From: Arachidicoccus sp.
GTDB taxonomy: Bacteria > Bacteroidota > Bacteroidia > Chitinophagales > Chitinophagaceae
Assembly: GCA_028283605.1 (NCBI GenBank)
Contig: JAPWKH010000033.1
Span: 186,001-250,000 of the forward strand
Length of the DNA stretch: 64,000 nucleotides
Direction: 5' to 3'
Shown: positions 56,765 to 64,000 of the stretch, piece after piece
How the letters are laid out: each line of letters starts with the position of its first letter
How positions within the stretch are numbered: the first letter of the stretch is position 1
Program-made: the position numbers and the translations under genes
The notes under the pieces: model-generated
The model's input: the letters and a program-made list of their open reading frames with translations, nothing else
What the model was told of the DNA's origin: nothing
The model's database searches: none

Positions 56765-57412
56765 ATGGAAAATACAATAACCCGGCAAGCAGCCGGCATA
56801 AGGGTTTGTGCCAAAATCATTTCATATATTTTTCATCCGTTGTTTGTGCCCGTATATATTTTTCTATGGATGTATTTTCGTTTTCCTTATGAATTTCCGG
56901 GACTGGAAGGTAAAGATCTGAACATGCGCATTATAGGTTTGGCAATGACGACTGTATTCTTCCCTGCCTTTACTGTTTTTCTTTTATGGAAATTAAAATT
57001 TACGCAAGGCATTCATTTGCGCACACAGAAAGAACGCATCATTCCATATATCGCAACAATGATTTATTATTGGTGGATGTGGTATCTAAGCCGCAGCTTT
57101 ACAGATCAGGCAAGCGCATTAAAATTTTTCTATTTCGGTATTTTCCTTGCAACTATTCCTGCATTGGTATGGAATAATTTTGTAAAAGTGAGTATGCATG
57201 CAATGGGCGCAGCAGGCGCAGTTTCGGCCATGATTATTACTTGTCTCTTATACCAAACTACTTACGGAAGAGATATTGTAATTGCTACTCTGATTGCAGG
57301 AACTATCTGTACGGCAAGAATGGCGCTGAGCGAACATTCCATATTTGAAATCAACAGTGGAATCATTATCGGTGCAGGCTGCCAGATAATTGCTTATTGG
57401 GTAATGATGTAA
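56765..57412 (+). CDS. PAP2-like integral membrane protein
   Basis: A 215-residue membrane protein with about five or six hydrophobic helices. The pattern KVSMHAMGAAGAVSAMI with a later ARMALSEHSIFEINSGIIIG resembles the end of PAP2-type phosphatases, but the classic KxxxxxxRP and SxxH motifs are not all visible. It may therefore be a non-catalytic relative. It is probably co-transcribed with rpoN, and I cannot assign a job. Confidence 0.55.
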   Translation: MENTITRQAAGIRVCAKIISYIFHPLFVPVYIFLWMYFRFPYEFPGLEGKDLNMRIIGLAMTTVFFPAFTVFLLWKLKFTQGIHLRTQKERIIPYIATMIYYWWMWYLSRSFTDQASALKFFYFGIFLATIPALVWNNFVKVSMHAMGAAGAVSAMIITCLLYQTTYGRDIVIATLIAGTICTARMALSEHSIFEINSGIIIGAGCQIIAYWVMM

Positions 57413-57418
57413 GGAATT

Positions 57419-57973
57419 TTATTTCTTCTCTCTCATCTTCTTATAAATCCTTATGGCTATCATTAATACAACAATTAATACAACCAGCCCGGCCAATCCG
57501 TAAACCAAGCTGAGTGCGGTTTTTACAACTGCGAGAAAAACAATCGCAAATAAAAACACGGTAGCAACCTCATTCCATAAACGCAATTGCTGCGAAGTGT
57601 ATTTAAAAATGCCTTTCAGTTGTTGTTTCATTATTTTTTGCAAAGAGAAAAAGTAAACATACAGCAATAAAACAAAAATTAATTTTATCAGTAGCCATCT
57701 CCCTTGCGGCTCAAATAAAAACAAATACCATTTGCCCAAATGAACCAATAATGAACCGAATATTAATGTAAGTATTGCCGAAGGAACAGTAATACCGTAC
57801 CACAAACGCTTCATCATTATCGCAAATTGTGTGGAAAGTTGTGATCGAACTTCAGGATTTTCATTTGTTTGCGCTTCCGCATTATAAATAAAAAGCCTTG
57901 GCATATAAAACATACCTGCAAACCATGTAACTACAAATATGATATGCAATGCCTTTACATAATTGTATGCCAT
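57419..57973 (-). CDS. hemJ: Protoporphyrinogen IX oxidase HemJ
   Basis: A 184-residue inner-membrane protein with four main helices. The N-terminal ALHIIFVVTWFAGMFYMPRLFIY holds the conserved His and the Arg-Leu-Phe segment of HemJ (UPF0093), and KRLWYGITVPSAILTLIFG follows. HemJ oxidises protoporphyrinogen IX to protoporphyrin IX. The hemH gene, whose product uses protoporphyrin IX, lies 13 bases upstream on the same strand, which supports the assignment. Confidence 0.88.
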   Translation of the reverse strand: MAYNYVKALHIIFVVTWFAGMFYMPRLFIYNAEAQTNENPEVRSQLSTQFAIMMKRLWYGITVPSAILTLIFGSLLVHLGKWYLFLFEPQGRWLLIKLIFVLLLYVYFFSLQKIMKQQLKGIFKYTSQQLRLWNEVATVFLFAIVFLAVVKTALSLVYGLAGLVVLIVVLMIAIRIYKKMREKK

Positions 57974-57986
57974 AAATTGCGCTTAA

Positions 57987-59009
57987 TTATTTTGTTTCGT
58001 TGATGATTTGTTGCAATGCTTTTACCCATACATTATTTACATTCAGGCAAGGAATATATGTGAAAGATTTGCCACCGCTTTGAAGATAATCTTCTCTGCC
58101 GCGGATATCTATCTCTTCCAATGTTTCTAAGCAATCGCTTACAAAAGAAGGACATACAACGGCTAAATTAAAAACTCCTTTGCTTACAAATTTCGGTAAA
58201 ATATCTTGTGTATTCGGCTGCAGCCATGGATCTCTACCAAGCCGTGATTGATAGCTGATCTGGTATTTAGATTTATCCAATCCTAATTGTTCCGTAACTA
58301 ATCTCGTGGTTTCCATTACCTGATAGCGATAACAGGTTTTTTGCGCTTCCGGATTGTCGCAACATTTTTCTTTGTCGGATAAATTATGATTGCTATTCGT
58401 TTTATCTGTTTTATAAATATGCCTTTCTGGAATACCGTGATAACTGAATAAAAGCCGGTCAAATTTTTGCGGTAAGTTCGATTGAATATTTTCTGCCAAA
58501 GCATTGATATACGCCGGATGATTGTAAAAAGGAGGTACTGTTTTTAATGCAAAAGAATATTTGTTTTTTGCATACACTTTTTTCATGTATTCCACAGCCG
58601 TTTCGTAGCTGCTCATGGCATAATGCGGATATAAGGGCACGAGAATTACTTCTTCCAGATCAGGATTTGATTTTAATAAATTTTCATAAGCCGTTTGCGG
58701 ATCTGGCTTTCCGTAACGCATGGAAACCTCAATAGTTTCAGGCATTTCCGCTTGCAGAGCTTTTTGCAATCCATTTGTTAAAATAATCAAAGGCGAACCG
58801 TTTTTCATCCATATTTTTTCGTATGCTTCTGCAGAATTTTTGGCACGAAACGGAACAATGATTCCTTTTACGAGCAATGTCCTGTAAATAAATGGTTTAT
58901 CTATTACACGTTCATCCATCAAAAATTCCGTGAGATATTTTTTCAAATCAATTACTGCGGTAGAATCCGGCGAACCGAGATTCATTAAAATAATTCCTCG
59001 TTTTGACAT
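57987..59009 (-). CDS. hemH: Ferrochelatase
   Basis: A 340-residue enzyme that inserts Fe2+ into protoporphyrin IX to make haem. The N-terminal ILMNLGSPDS, the LFSYHGIPERHIYK segment with the catalytic His, and the later CPSFVSDCLETLEEI region with the conserved Glu are present. A Cys-rich insertion (KEKCCDNPEAQKTCYRYQ) is typical of many family members. It lies first in the hemH-hemJ unit, with a minus-strand -7 box at 59032-59039. Confidence 0.95.
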   Translation of the reverse strand: MSKRGIILMNLGSPDSTAVIDLKKYLTEFLMDERVIDKPFIYRTLLVKGIIVPFRAKNSAEAYEKIWMKNGSPLIILTNGLQKALQAEMPETIEVSMRYGKPDPQTAYENLLKSNPDLEEVILVPLYPHYAMSSYETAVEYMKKVYAKNKYSFALKTVPPFYNHPAYINALAENIQSNLPQKFDRLLFSYHGIPERHIYKTDKTNSNHNLSDKEKCCDNPEAQKTCYRYQVMETTRLVTEQLGLDKSKYQISYQSRLGRDPWLQPNTQDILPKFVSKGVFNLAVVCPSFVSDCLETLEEIDIRGREDYLQSGGKSFTYIPCLNVNNVWVKALQQIINETK

Positions 59010-59031
59010 TTACCGTTTTTATAGAAGGTTG

Positions 59032-59039
59032 CAAAGTTA
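59032..59039 (-). promoter_or_regulatory. Bacteroidota -7 box for hemH-hemJ
   Basis: TAACTTTG on the minus strand, 22 bases before the hemH start at 59009. Confidence 0.45.
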
Positions 59040-59184
59040 CATTTTTTAAGGCTATTACTTTACTCAATGAATTCCAGCTCAAACAATGTACAAACATTCA
59101 TTTCTTTTGCTTTTTATTAATAAATTTTTCGCGCAAATAAGAATATCTTAGCAATATTCTCATAAGCAGTTAGTTTTGGTTGCG

Positions 59185-59213
59185 GCTCCTATTTCTATAG
59201 GAGCTTTTTTAAT
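59185..59213 (+). terminator. Terminator with no gene upstream, before typA
   Basis: GCTCCTAT and ATAGGAGC form a perfect 8-bp stem with loop TTCT, followed by six T. The nearest upstream gene (hemH) runs the other way, so the transcript that ends here must start between about 59010 and 59180. A weak -7 box (TATCTTAG, about 59146) could start it. Confidence 0.7.
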
Positions 59214-59270
59214 TTTACATTATTATTTGTGCTTATAGGAATATATTAAAGGCGTTTCAGCTTTAATTCG

Positions 59271-59278
59271 TAACTTCG
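59271..59278 (+). promoter_or_regulatory. -7 box for typA
   Basis: TAACTTCG (one mismatch to TAnnTTTG), 25 bases before the typA start. It lies downstream of the terminator, so typA has its own promoter. Confidence 0.4.
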
Positions 59279-59303
59279 CGCACTTAAAATCAAAATCTAT
59301 TTA

Positions 59304-61103
59304 ATGGATATCAGGAACATTGCCATTATTGCGCACGTCGATCATGGTAAAACCACGTTGGTCGATAGAATTTTACATACCGCTAAAGTTTTCCGTGACA
59401 ATCAGGACACAGGTGAATTGATCATGGATAACAATGATCTCGAACGCGAAAGAGGTATTACAATTTTCAGTAAAAATGCAGCCGTTACCTACAACGGCGT
59501 AAAAATAAATGTTATCGACACGCCCGGACACTCTGATTTCGGAGGGGAAGTGGAACGTGTATTGAAAATGGCCGACGGAGTAATTTTGTTGGTTGATGCT
59601 TTTGAAGGCCCAATGCCACAAACGCGTTTTGTGTTACAGAAAGCGTTGCATTTAAATTTAAAACCGATAGTGGTAATAAATAAAGTAGACAAGGCGAATT
59701 GCCGTCCGGATGAAGTACACGATGCGGTTTTTGAATTATTCTTTAACCTTGATGCAACCGAAGAACAATTGGATTTCCCGACTTTTTACGGAAGCGGAAA
59801 AAATGGTTGGTTCAATGACAGCCTCACACCTACGGAAGATATTTTGCCATTAATGGATGGCATTTTAAAATATGTACCGGAACCGAAAGTAAACGAAGGC
59901 ACTTTGCAGCTCCAGATCACTTCGCTTGATTATTCTTCTTTTTTGGGAAGAATTGCCGTAGGAAAAGTTACTCGCGGAAGCATTAAGGAGAATCAGCCGA
60001 TTGCTTTAGTGCAAGCTGATGGAAGTATCAAAAAATCCCGTGCAAAAGAATTATATGTATTTGAAGGAATGGGAAAAAGAAAAGTGCAGGAAGTAGTTTC
60101 CGGCGATTTGTGTGCTGTGGTTGGTTTGGAAGATTTTAATATCGGCGATACAATTTGTGATCCGGAAAATCCGGAAGCGCTGCCGGTAATAAGTGTTGAT
60201 GAGCCTACAATGAGCATGCTGTTCAGTATTAATACTTCGCCTTTCTTTGGCAAAGATGGAAAGTTTGTTACATCACGCCACTTGCGCGACAGATTATTAA
60301 AAGAAACAGAAAAAAATCTTGCCTTGCGTGTGGAAGATACAGATAGTGCAGATAGCTTCTTGGTGTTTGGTCGCGGTATTTTGCATCTCGGTGTATTGAT
60401 AGAAACTATGCGTCGCGAAGGCTATGAATTGACAGTCGGTCAGCCGCAGGTTTTGGTAAAAGAAATTGACGGAAAGAAAAACGAACCATACGAAATTCTT
60501 GTAATTGATGTTCCTGAAGAATATAGCGGAAAAGCTATTGATTTGGTTACTCAAAGAAAAGGAGAAATGCAGGTAATGGAAAGTAAAGGCGAAATGCAGC
60601 ACATCGAATTTGAAATTCCTTCCAGAGGATTAATAGGGCTACGTTCGCAAATGCTTACCAATACAGCCGGCGAAGCCGTGATGGCGCATCGTTTCAGCGA
60701 ATACAAACCTTGGAAAGGTCCGATTCCTGGTCGTAACAATGGGGTGTTGATTTCTAAAAATCAGGCAGCTACAACAGCTTATTCAATTGATAAATTGCAG
60801 GACAGAGGCTCTTTCTTTGTAGATCCGGGAGATGAAGTATATGTTGGACAAATCATTGCAGAACATATCAAGCCCGGAGATTTGATTGTAAATGCAACGG
60901 AAGGTAAAAAGCTTACCAATATGCGTGCAAGCGGAAGCGACGATTCTGTTCGTATAGTGCCAAAAATACAAATGACATTGGAGGAATGTATGGAATATAT
61001 TCAGTCGGATGAATGTATCGAAGTAACGCCTAAAGTAATTCGCCTGCGCAAAGTATTGCTAAGTGAAGAAGACAGAAAGCGTCAATCGAAAACGATGCAA
61101 TAA
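59304..61103 (+). CDS. typA: Translational GTPase TypA (BipA)
   Basis: A 599-residue ribosome-binding GTPase. The G domain has AHVDHGKTTLVDRIL (G1, about 10-24), RGITIFSK (G2), DTPGHSDF (G3) and NKVDKANC (G4). Domains II, III, V and the TypA-specific C-terminal domain follow, including ESKGEMQHIEFEIPSRGLIGLRSQ. Length matches BipA and is shorter than EF-G. It acts in ribosome assembly or stress translation. Confidence 0.96.
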   Translation: MDIRNIAIIAHVDHGKTTLVDRILHTAKVFRDNQDTGELIMDNNDLERERGITIFSKNAAVTYNGVKINVIDTPGHSDFGGEVERVLKMADGVILLVDAFEGPMPQTRFVLQKALHLNLKPIVVINKVDKANCRPDEVHDAVFELFFNLDATEEQLDFPTFYGSGKNGWFNDSLTPTEDILPLMDGILKYVPEPKVNEGTLQLQITSLDYSSFLGRIAVGKVTRGSIKENQPIALVQADGSIKKSRAKELYVFEGMGKRKVQEVVSGDLCAVVGLEDFNIGDTICDPENPEALPVISVDEPTMSMLFSINTSPFFGKDGKFVTSRHLRDRLLKETEKNLALRVEDTDSADSFLVFGRGILHLGVLIETMRREGYELTVGQPQVLVKEIDGKKNEPYEILVIDVPEEYSGKAIDLVTQRKGEMQVMESKGEMQHIEFEIPSRGLIGLRSQMLTNTAGEAVMAHRFSEYKPWKGPIPGRNNGVLISKNQAATTAYSIDKLQDRGSFFVDPGDEVYVGQIIAEHIKPGDLIVNATEGKKLTNMRASGSDDSVRIVPKIQMTLEECMEYIQSDECIEVTPKVIRLRKVLLSEEDRKRQSKTMQ

Positions 61104-61169
61104 CCTGAACTTTATCAAGTTTAATTATTAAAGAATATAAGGCAATTATAAAGAGTAATTTTTACTTTT

Positions 61170-61177
61170 TATTTTTG
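61170..61177 (+). promoter_or_regulatory. Bacteroidota -7 box for the yggS-type gene
   Basis: TATTTTTG followed by CC, 18 bases before the ATG at 61196. Confidence 0.45.
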
Positions 61178-61195
61178 CCTTTTTAATTTTCATAT

Positions 61196-61897
61196 ATGAC
61201 CGATCAGGAACAAATTGTATCTGCGTTACAATCCATTCATAAAAGAATTAATTATGCCTGCGATAAAGCAGGTCGTCCGAACGATGAAATTCGATTACTT
61301 TTAGCAACCAAAACTGTTCCGCCCGAAAGAATAAGAATTGCCGTAAATGCAGGCGAAACGCTGATTGGGGAGAATCGCGTGCAGGAATACACACAAAAAT
61401 TTGATGCTATAAAAGACTTGGATTGCGAACGGCATTTTATCGGACATTTACAAACTAATAAGATTAAAGAAGTACTGAAATATGTAAGCTGCATTCAATC
61501 GGTGGACAATAATGATTTGGCGGAAAAATTAGATGTACGTTTACAACACGAAGGAAGAAGCATCGACATATTTGTTCAGGTAAATACTTCTTTCGAAGAA
61601 AGTAAATTCGGCATTCAACCCGACAAAGCCTTTGATTTAATTAAAAGAATCAATCAGCTTGATACTTTGAAAATAAAAGGTTTGATGACGATTGGTTTGT
61701 TCAGCGAAGATGAATTGCTTGTGAAAAAAAGCTATCGCTCGTTGCGAGAGTTAAGAGATGAAGCAATTGCAAAAGGCTTGCTGCATGCTCATTCCAGCGA
61801 ATTGTCCATGGGCATGAGCAATGATTTAGAATGGGCGATTGAAGAAGGCGCAACAATGGTAAGAGTAGGTTCGGCGGTGTTTGGGAAGAGGGTTTAG
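61196..61897 (+). CDS. YggS-type pyridoxal-phosphate homeostasis protein
   Basis: A 233-residue fold-type III PLP protein. The lysine that binds PLP is Lys39 in LLLATKTVPPER. The family motifs GENRVQEYTQKFD, HFIGHLQTNK, GLMTIG and SMGMSNDLEWAIEEGATMVRVGSAVFG are all present. Members buffer free PLP and influence amino-acid metabolism; no catalytic reaction is known. A repeat follows 34 bases after the stop. Confidence 0.92.
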   Translation: MTDQEQIVSALQSIHKRINYACDKAGRPNDEIRLLLATKTVPPERIRIAVNAGETLIGENRVQEYTQKFDAIKDLDCERHFIGHLQTNKIKEVLKYVSCIQSVDNNDLAEKLDVRLQHEGRSIDIFVQVNTSFEESKFGIQPDKAFDLIKRINQLDTLKIKGLMTIGLFSEDELLVKKSYRSLRELRDEAIAKGLLHAHSSELSMGMSNDLEWAIEEGATMVRVGSAVFGKRV

Positions 61898-61930
61898 TTA
61901 ATCTATTTTAATGCTTGGAATTTTTTCCTT

Positions 61931-61999
61931 ACGCCTCGGTACGTGTCCCCACGAACCCCTTATATTATTTCGATACGTGGAGACACGTACCGAGGCTGC
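61931..61999. repeat. Hairpin repeat family, two half-copies head to head
   Basis: GCCTCGGTACGTGTC (61933-61947) and its exact reverse complement GACACGTACCGAGGC (61982-61996) form a 15-bp inverted repeat. The left half, read in reverse, matches copy B of the family (CGCCTCGGTACGTGTCC...ACGAAC), and the right half is a partial forward copy. Confidence 0.7.
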
Positions 62000-62174
62000 A
62001 AAATTTTTAAAGAATGTTTCGCTGTAATTTTTGATTCGTATGCAAGTTTTTTCTTCAATGCTTTTCTTTTAGAAACAAGTGTTTTCATAATAAATGCTTT
62101 TTGTATATACTATAAGTTTGCTTGGATTATGAATTAATGCATTGCGATTTTAGGAAAAGAAATTGATTGCAATT

Positions 62175-62672
62175 CTAATTTACTATTTCGCCTTTTGCTT
62201 TTTCTCGACTTGTCTTTTTGAAAATATTTCCATTAATATTTAAACCATTTTCAATTCTAATTGCGCTAAAGTGTTTTTCGTTTTTCGCTGCTTTAAGAGT
62301 TCCATCTTTCAGTCTCATATACATAGGAATACAATAATCACAAGAAGTTAAAATTGTATTTATTTCTACCTTGCCGTTATTTTCAATTTTTGTGCCTTTA
62401 TAATAATAAAAGCCACCATCGCTTGCTGAAGAAAATGTGTCCTTCTCATTTTCAATAATTATTGGGCTTTCCTCAATGAAGACACTATCTTTTTTAAATA
62501 TTATATATGTTTTGCGAAACCATTCGTGCGTCGGTATTTTATCAAGATTGCTCATTTTTTCATATGCTACATACAAACTTTCATCAAGTGTTTTATCTTG
62601 GCTTTTATTTGCTTTACATGAAAACAAAAGTGAAATTGTTATCACAGAAATTATTTGAAACGTTATTCTCAT
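62175..62672 (-). CDS. Hypothetical lipoprotein
   Basis: A 165-residue protein I do not recognise. Residues 1-18 form a lipoprotein signal and Cys19 in LLFSCKAN is the likely lipidation site. The mature part is beta-rich and polar with a CDYC pair (TSCDYCIPMYMRLKDG) and charged ends. It lies on the same strand as the deamidase-like gene and 118 bases downstream of it. AT-rich base use suggests both could be recent arrivals, but that is weak evidence. Confidence 0.55.
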   Translation of the reverse strand: MRITFQIISVITISLLFSCKANKSQDKTLDESLYVAYEKMSNLDKIPTHEWFRKTYIIFKKDSVFIEESPIIIENEKDTFSSASDGGFYYYKGTKIENNGKVEINTILTSCDYCIPMYMRLKDGTLKAAKNEKHFSAIRIENGLNINGNIFKKTSREKAKGEIVN

Positions 62673-62790
62673 AACAATCTAAATTGTACTCAAATGTAAA
62701 ACTTTATATCTATGCTTCTATCTTCTCTTTATATTTTACCTCACTTTCACTTAATGGATAAATGCCGGAACATATTGCCCAAAAAAGAAA

Positions 62791-63450
62791 TTAGCATATC
62801 GATTTTATTGCCCAATCAATTTGAGGCTTTTCCCTTTTTGCCTGATTAAAAGCCAATAATGTATTTTTTATTTTTATTTTATTAAAAGCCAGCCTTGCTT
62901 TGCCATTCTTTGTAAGACTGTTTATATTTATAAGACATTCAATCATCCACTTTCTGTTTTGTTTGTTTCGTTCATGCCATTTTTCTGTACTGATATTTTT
63001 TTCCGGAAAAATATACCATTGTGTTTGTCGAATACAATAATAACTGTGTGGCAACTTTGTAATGGAAGCAGCCCAGTCTTCGACAAGTTGTAAAGAATTT
63101 CCTGTCGCAGGATCAATTACGTAATACATAATTTTTCCATTGTTCTTTACGGGAACAACCGCTGCAACATGATAGTTCCAATTTTGCTTTAGCTCTCCAA
63201 TATGATCTTTTTTAAGATAAGAACCCCCGAATACCCAAGCTTTGTAATTGTGTATATTCCATGCATCCAGCAATAGGCAAACCGCATCAGCTCTTCCTTC
63301 GCAGCCGTTGTGAGAATACTTCCAATCAAAAAGCGTATGTTTTTTAAAAATGATAAACAACTGTTCCGCTTGATGTTCGGAAATGCATTCTCCCGGAATA
63401 CCAATATCAGTAAGCTTTGCATCAAAAAGAGCGGGAGTAATTTTTATCAT
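62791..63450 (-). CDS. Probable protein-glutamine deamidase (protein-glutaminase fold)
   Basis: A 219-residue protein without signal peptide. The segment NGCEGRADAVCLLL places Cys50 where protein-glutaminases have their nucleophile; NWNYHVAAVVPV gives His94 and YYVIDPATG gives Asp113. From memory, the spacings of 44 and 19 residues are close to those in the Chryseobacterium enzyme (about 41 and 20), and the RA after Cys and the WxYHVA pattern also agree. Such enzymes convert glutamine side chains in proteins to glutamate. The C-terminal ~90 residues (after TQWYIFP) are basic and unassigned. Target, and whether it acts inside or outside the cell, are unknown. Confidence 0.68.
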   Translation of the reverse strand: MIKITPALFDAKLTDIGIPGECISEHQAEQLFIIFKKHTLFDWKYSHNGCEGRADAVCLLLDAWNIHNYKAWVFGGSYLKKDHIGELKQNWNYHVAAVVPVKNNGKIMYYVIDPATGNSLQLVEDWAASITKLPHSYYCIRQTQWYIFPEKNISTEKWHERNKQNRKWMIECLININSLTKNGKARLAFNKIKIKNTLLAFNQAKREKPQIDWAIKSIC

Positions 63451-63759
63451 TTAAATGAAATTACGCAATTATCTTTCTCTTATGCCAGTTGACAATTATT
63501 TAATAATAAAGGAATAAAATAATTTGCAATGAATGATGATTGGGGTCGGTCTGCTATATTTGAGAAGAGCGTTGTAATTTATAAATCCAAAACGATAGCG
63601 AAGTAGAAAAGCTATTGAAGAATACCTAATGGTTGCAAGAATAAAATCTTCATTGTTTGGCAAACGCAATAAGCATGCTTTTAAGATACTTCAATCCTTC
63701 TTTCTTTTTGTCCCTCACATGCAATTTTATACCTTCGCCCAGCAACAGATAAATTTTTT
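63451..63759. other. Gap between the deamidase-like gene and the malic enzyme gene
   Basis: No gene is recognised. A 25-codon frame from 63529 is too short to support. A -7-like TACCTTCG near 63729 could serve the malic enzyme gene. Confidence 0.35.
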
Positions 63760-64000
63760 ATGGATAAAGATTCTAAAAAACAGGACGCGCTCAACTATCA
63801 TAGTATGGGGCGCCCCGGCAAAATTGAAGTAATACCTACTAAAGAGGCTAAAACGCAAAGAGATCTTGCGCTTGCTTACAGTCCGGGCGTAGCTGAGCCG
63901 TGCATGGAAATTTTTCGTAATAAAGAAGATGCATATAAATATACGGCTAAAGGAAACCTGGTGGCTGTGATTAGTAATGGCACAGCGGTTCTGGGGTTAG
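63760..64000 (+). CDS. maeB: NADP-dependent malic enzyme, 3' end outside window
   Basis: The first 80 residues of a malic enzyme, beginning [24 protein letters not shown]. The segment [16 protein letters not shown] is the conserved N-terminal substrate-binding region of bacterial malic enzymes (with the catalytic Tyr), and [14 protein letters not shown] is the next. The enzyme converts malate to pyruvate with NADP+. Bacteroidota commonly have the long MaeB form fused to a phosphotransacetylase-like domain, which cannot be checked here. Confidence 0.85.
   Translation, partial: MDKDSKKQDALNYHSMGRPGKIEVIPTKEAKTQRDLALAYSPGVAEPCMEIFRNKEDAYKYTAKGNLVAVISNGTAVLGL

Noticed and set aside
61943-62137. 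Plus-strand 64-residue frame
   Set aside because: It begins inside the inverted repeat and lacks any start signal or family resemblance.

Overview
The window looks like chromosomal DNA of a Bacteroidota bacterium, most likely of the Chitinophagaceae or a close relative. Genes are AT-rich. Many start 10-60 bases after a Bacteroidota-type -7 box (TAnnTTTG), with no clear Shine-Dalgarno sequences. Several gene orders are typical of the phylum: parA-parB-DUF5683-dapB, rpoZ behind bamD, and hemH-hemJ. The family name is an inference from overall protein character.

Layout. 1-15.2 kb: the end of a large outer-membrane-type protein, a small secreted protein, an M1 aminopeptidase, pyrG (minus strand), an RluD-type pseudouridine synthase, an M16 zinc protease, a DUF3347 protein, a repeat-filled gap, an outer-membrane barrel protein and an M42 peptidase. 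15.3-25.7 kb: a uronic-acid utilisation cluster with altronate dehydratase, a frameshifted dipeptide epimerase, a LacI-type regulator with a clear operator, a GH88 hydrolase, a heparinase II/III-like lyase, kduD, kduI, a DUF4861 protein and an NTF2-like protein. 25.7-35.3 kb: a Kir-type potassium channel, an S9 peptidase, a three-gene RND efflux operon and a tiny membrane protein. 35.3-44.4 kb: a phosphoesterase, a UPF0173 hydrolase, parAB-DUF5683-dapB, an acetyltransferase, a GlcD-type oxidase and a sodium:solute symporter. 44.4-46.0 kb: a gene-poor stretch full of short hairpin repeats. 46.0-61.9 kb: mostly housekeeping genes (O-methyltransferase, glucosaminidase, rpoZ, bamD, lolA, a methyltransferase, mntH, the RNase P RNA gene on the minus strand, a thioredoxin-like protein, folE, nth, rpoN, hemJ, hemH, typA, yggS). 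61.9-64 kb: a repeat, an unknown lipoprotein, a probable protein-glutamine deamidase and the start of a malic enzyme gene.

How the genes work together. In the uronate cluster the lyase and GH88 enzyme should release unsaturated uronic acids. KduI and KduD convert the product to 2-keto-3-deoxygluconate, and altronate dehydratase gives the same intermediate from saturated galacturonate. No SusC/SusD pair and no KDG kinase or aldolase lie in the window. The operator sits on the predicted start of a transcript that would carry lacI and the seven catabolic genes behind it.

The most unusual items are: a signal-less protein with the spaced Cys-His-Asp triad of protein-glutamine deamidases; four families of dispersed non-coding repeats, one of which appears to form the mntH leader; a near-perfect 54-base hairpin with a GAAA loop; and two single-base frameshifts, in the epimerase and in a short DUF6496-type gene.
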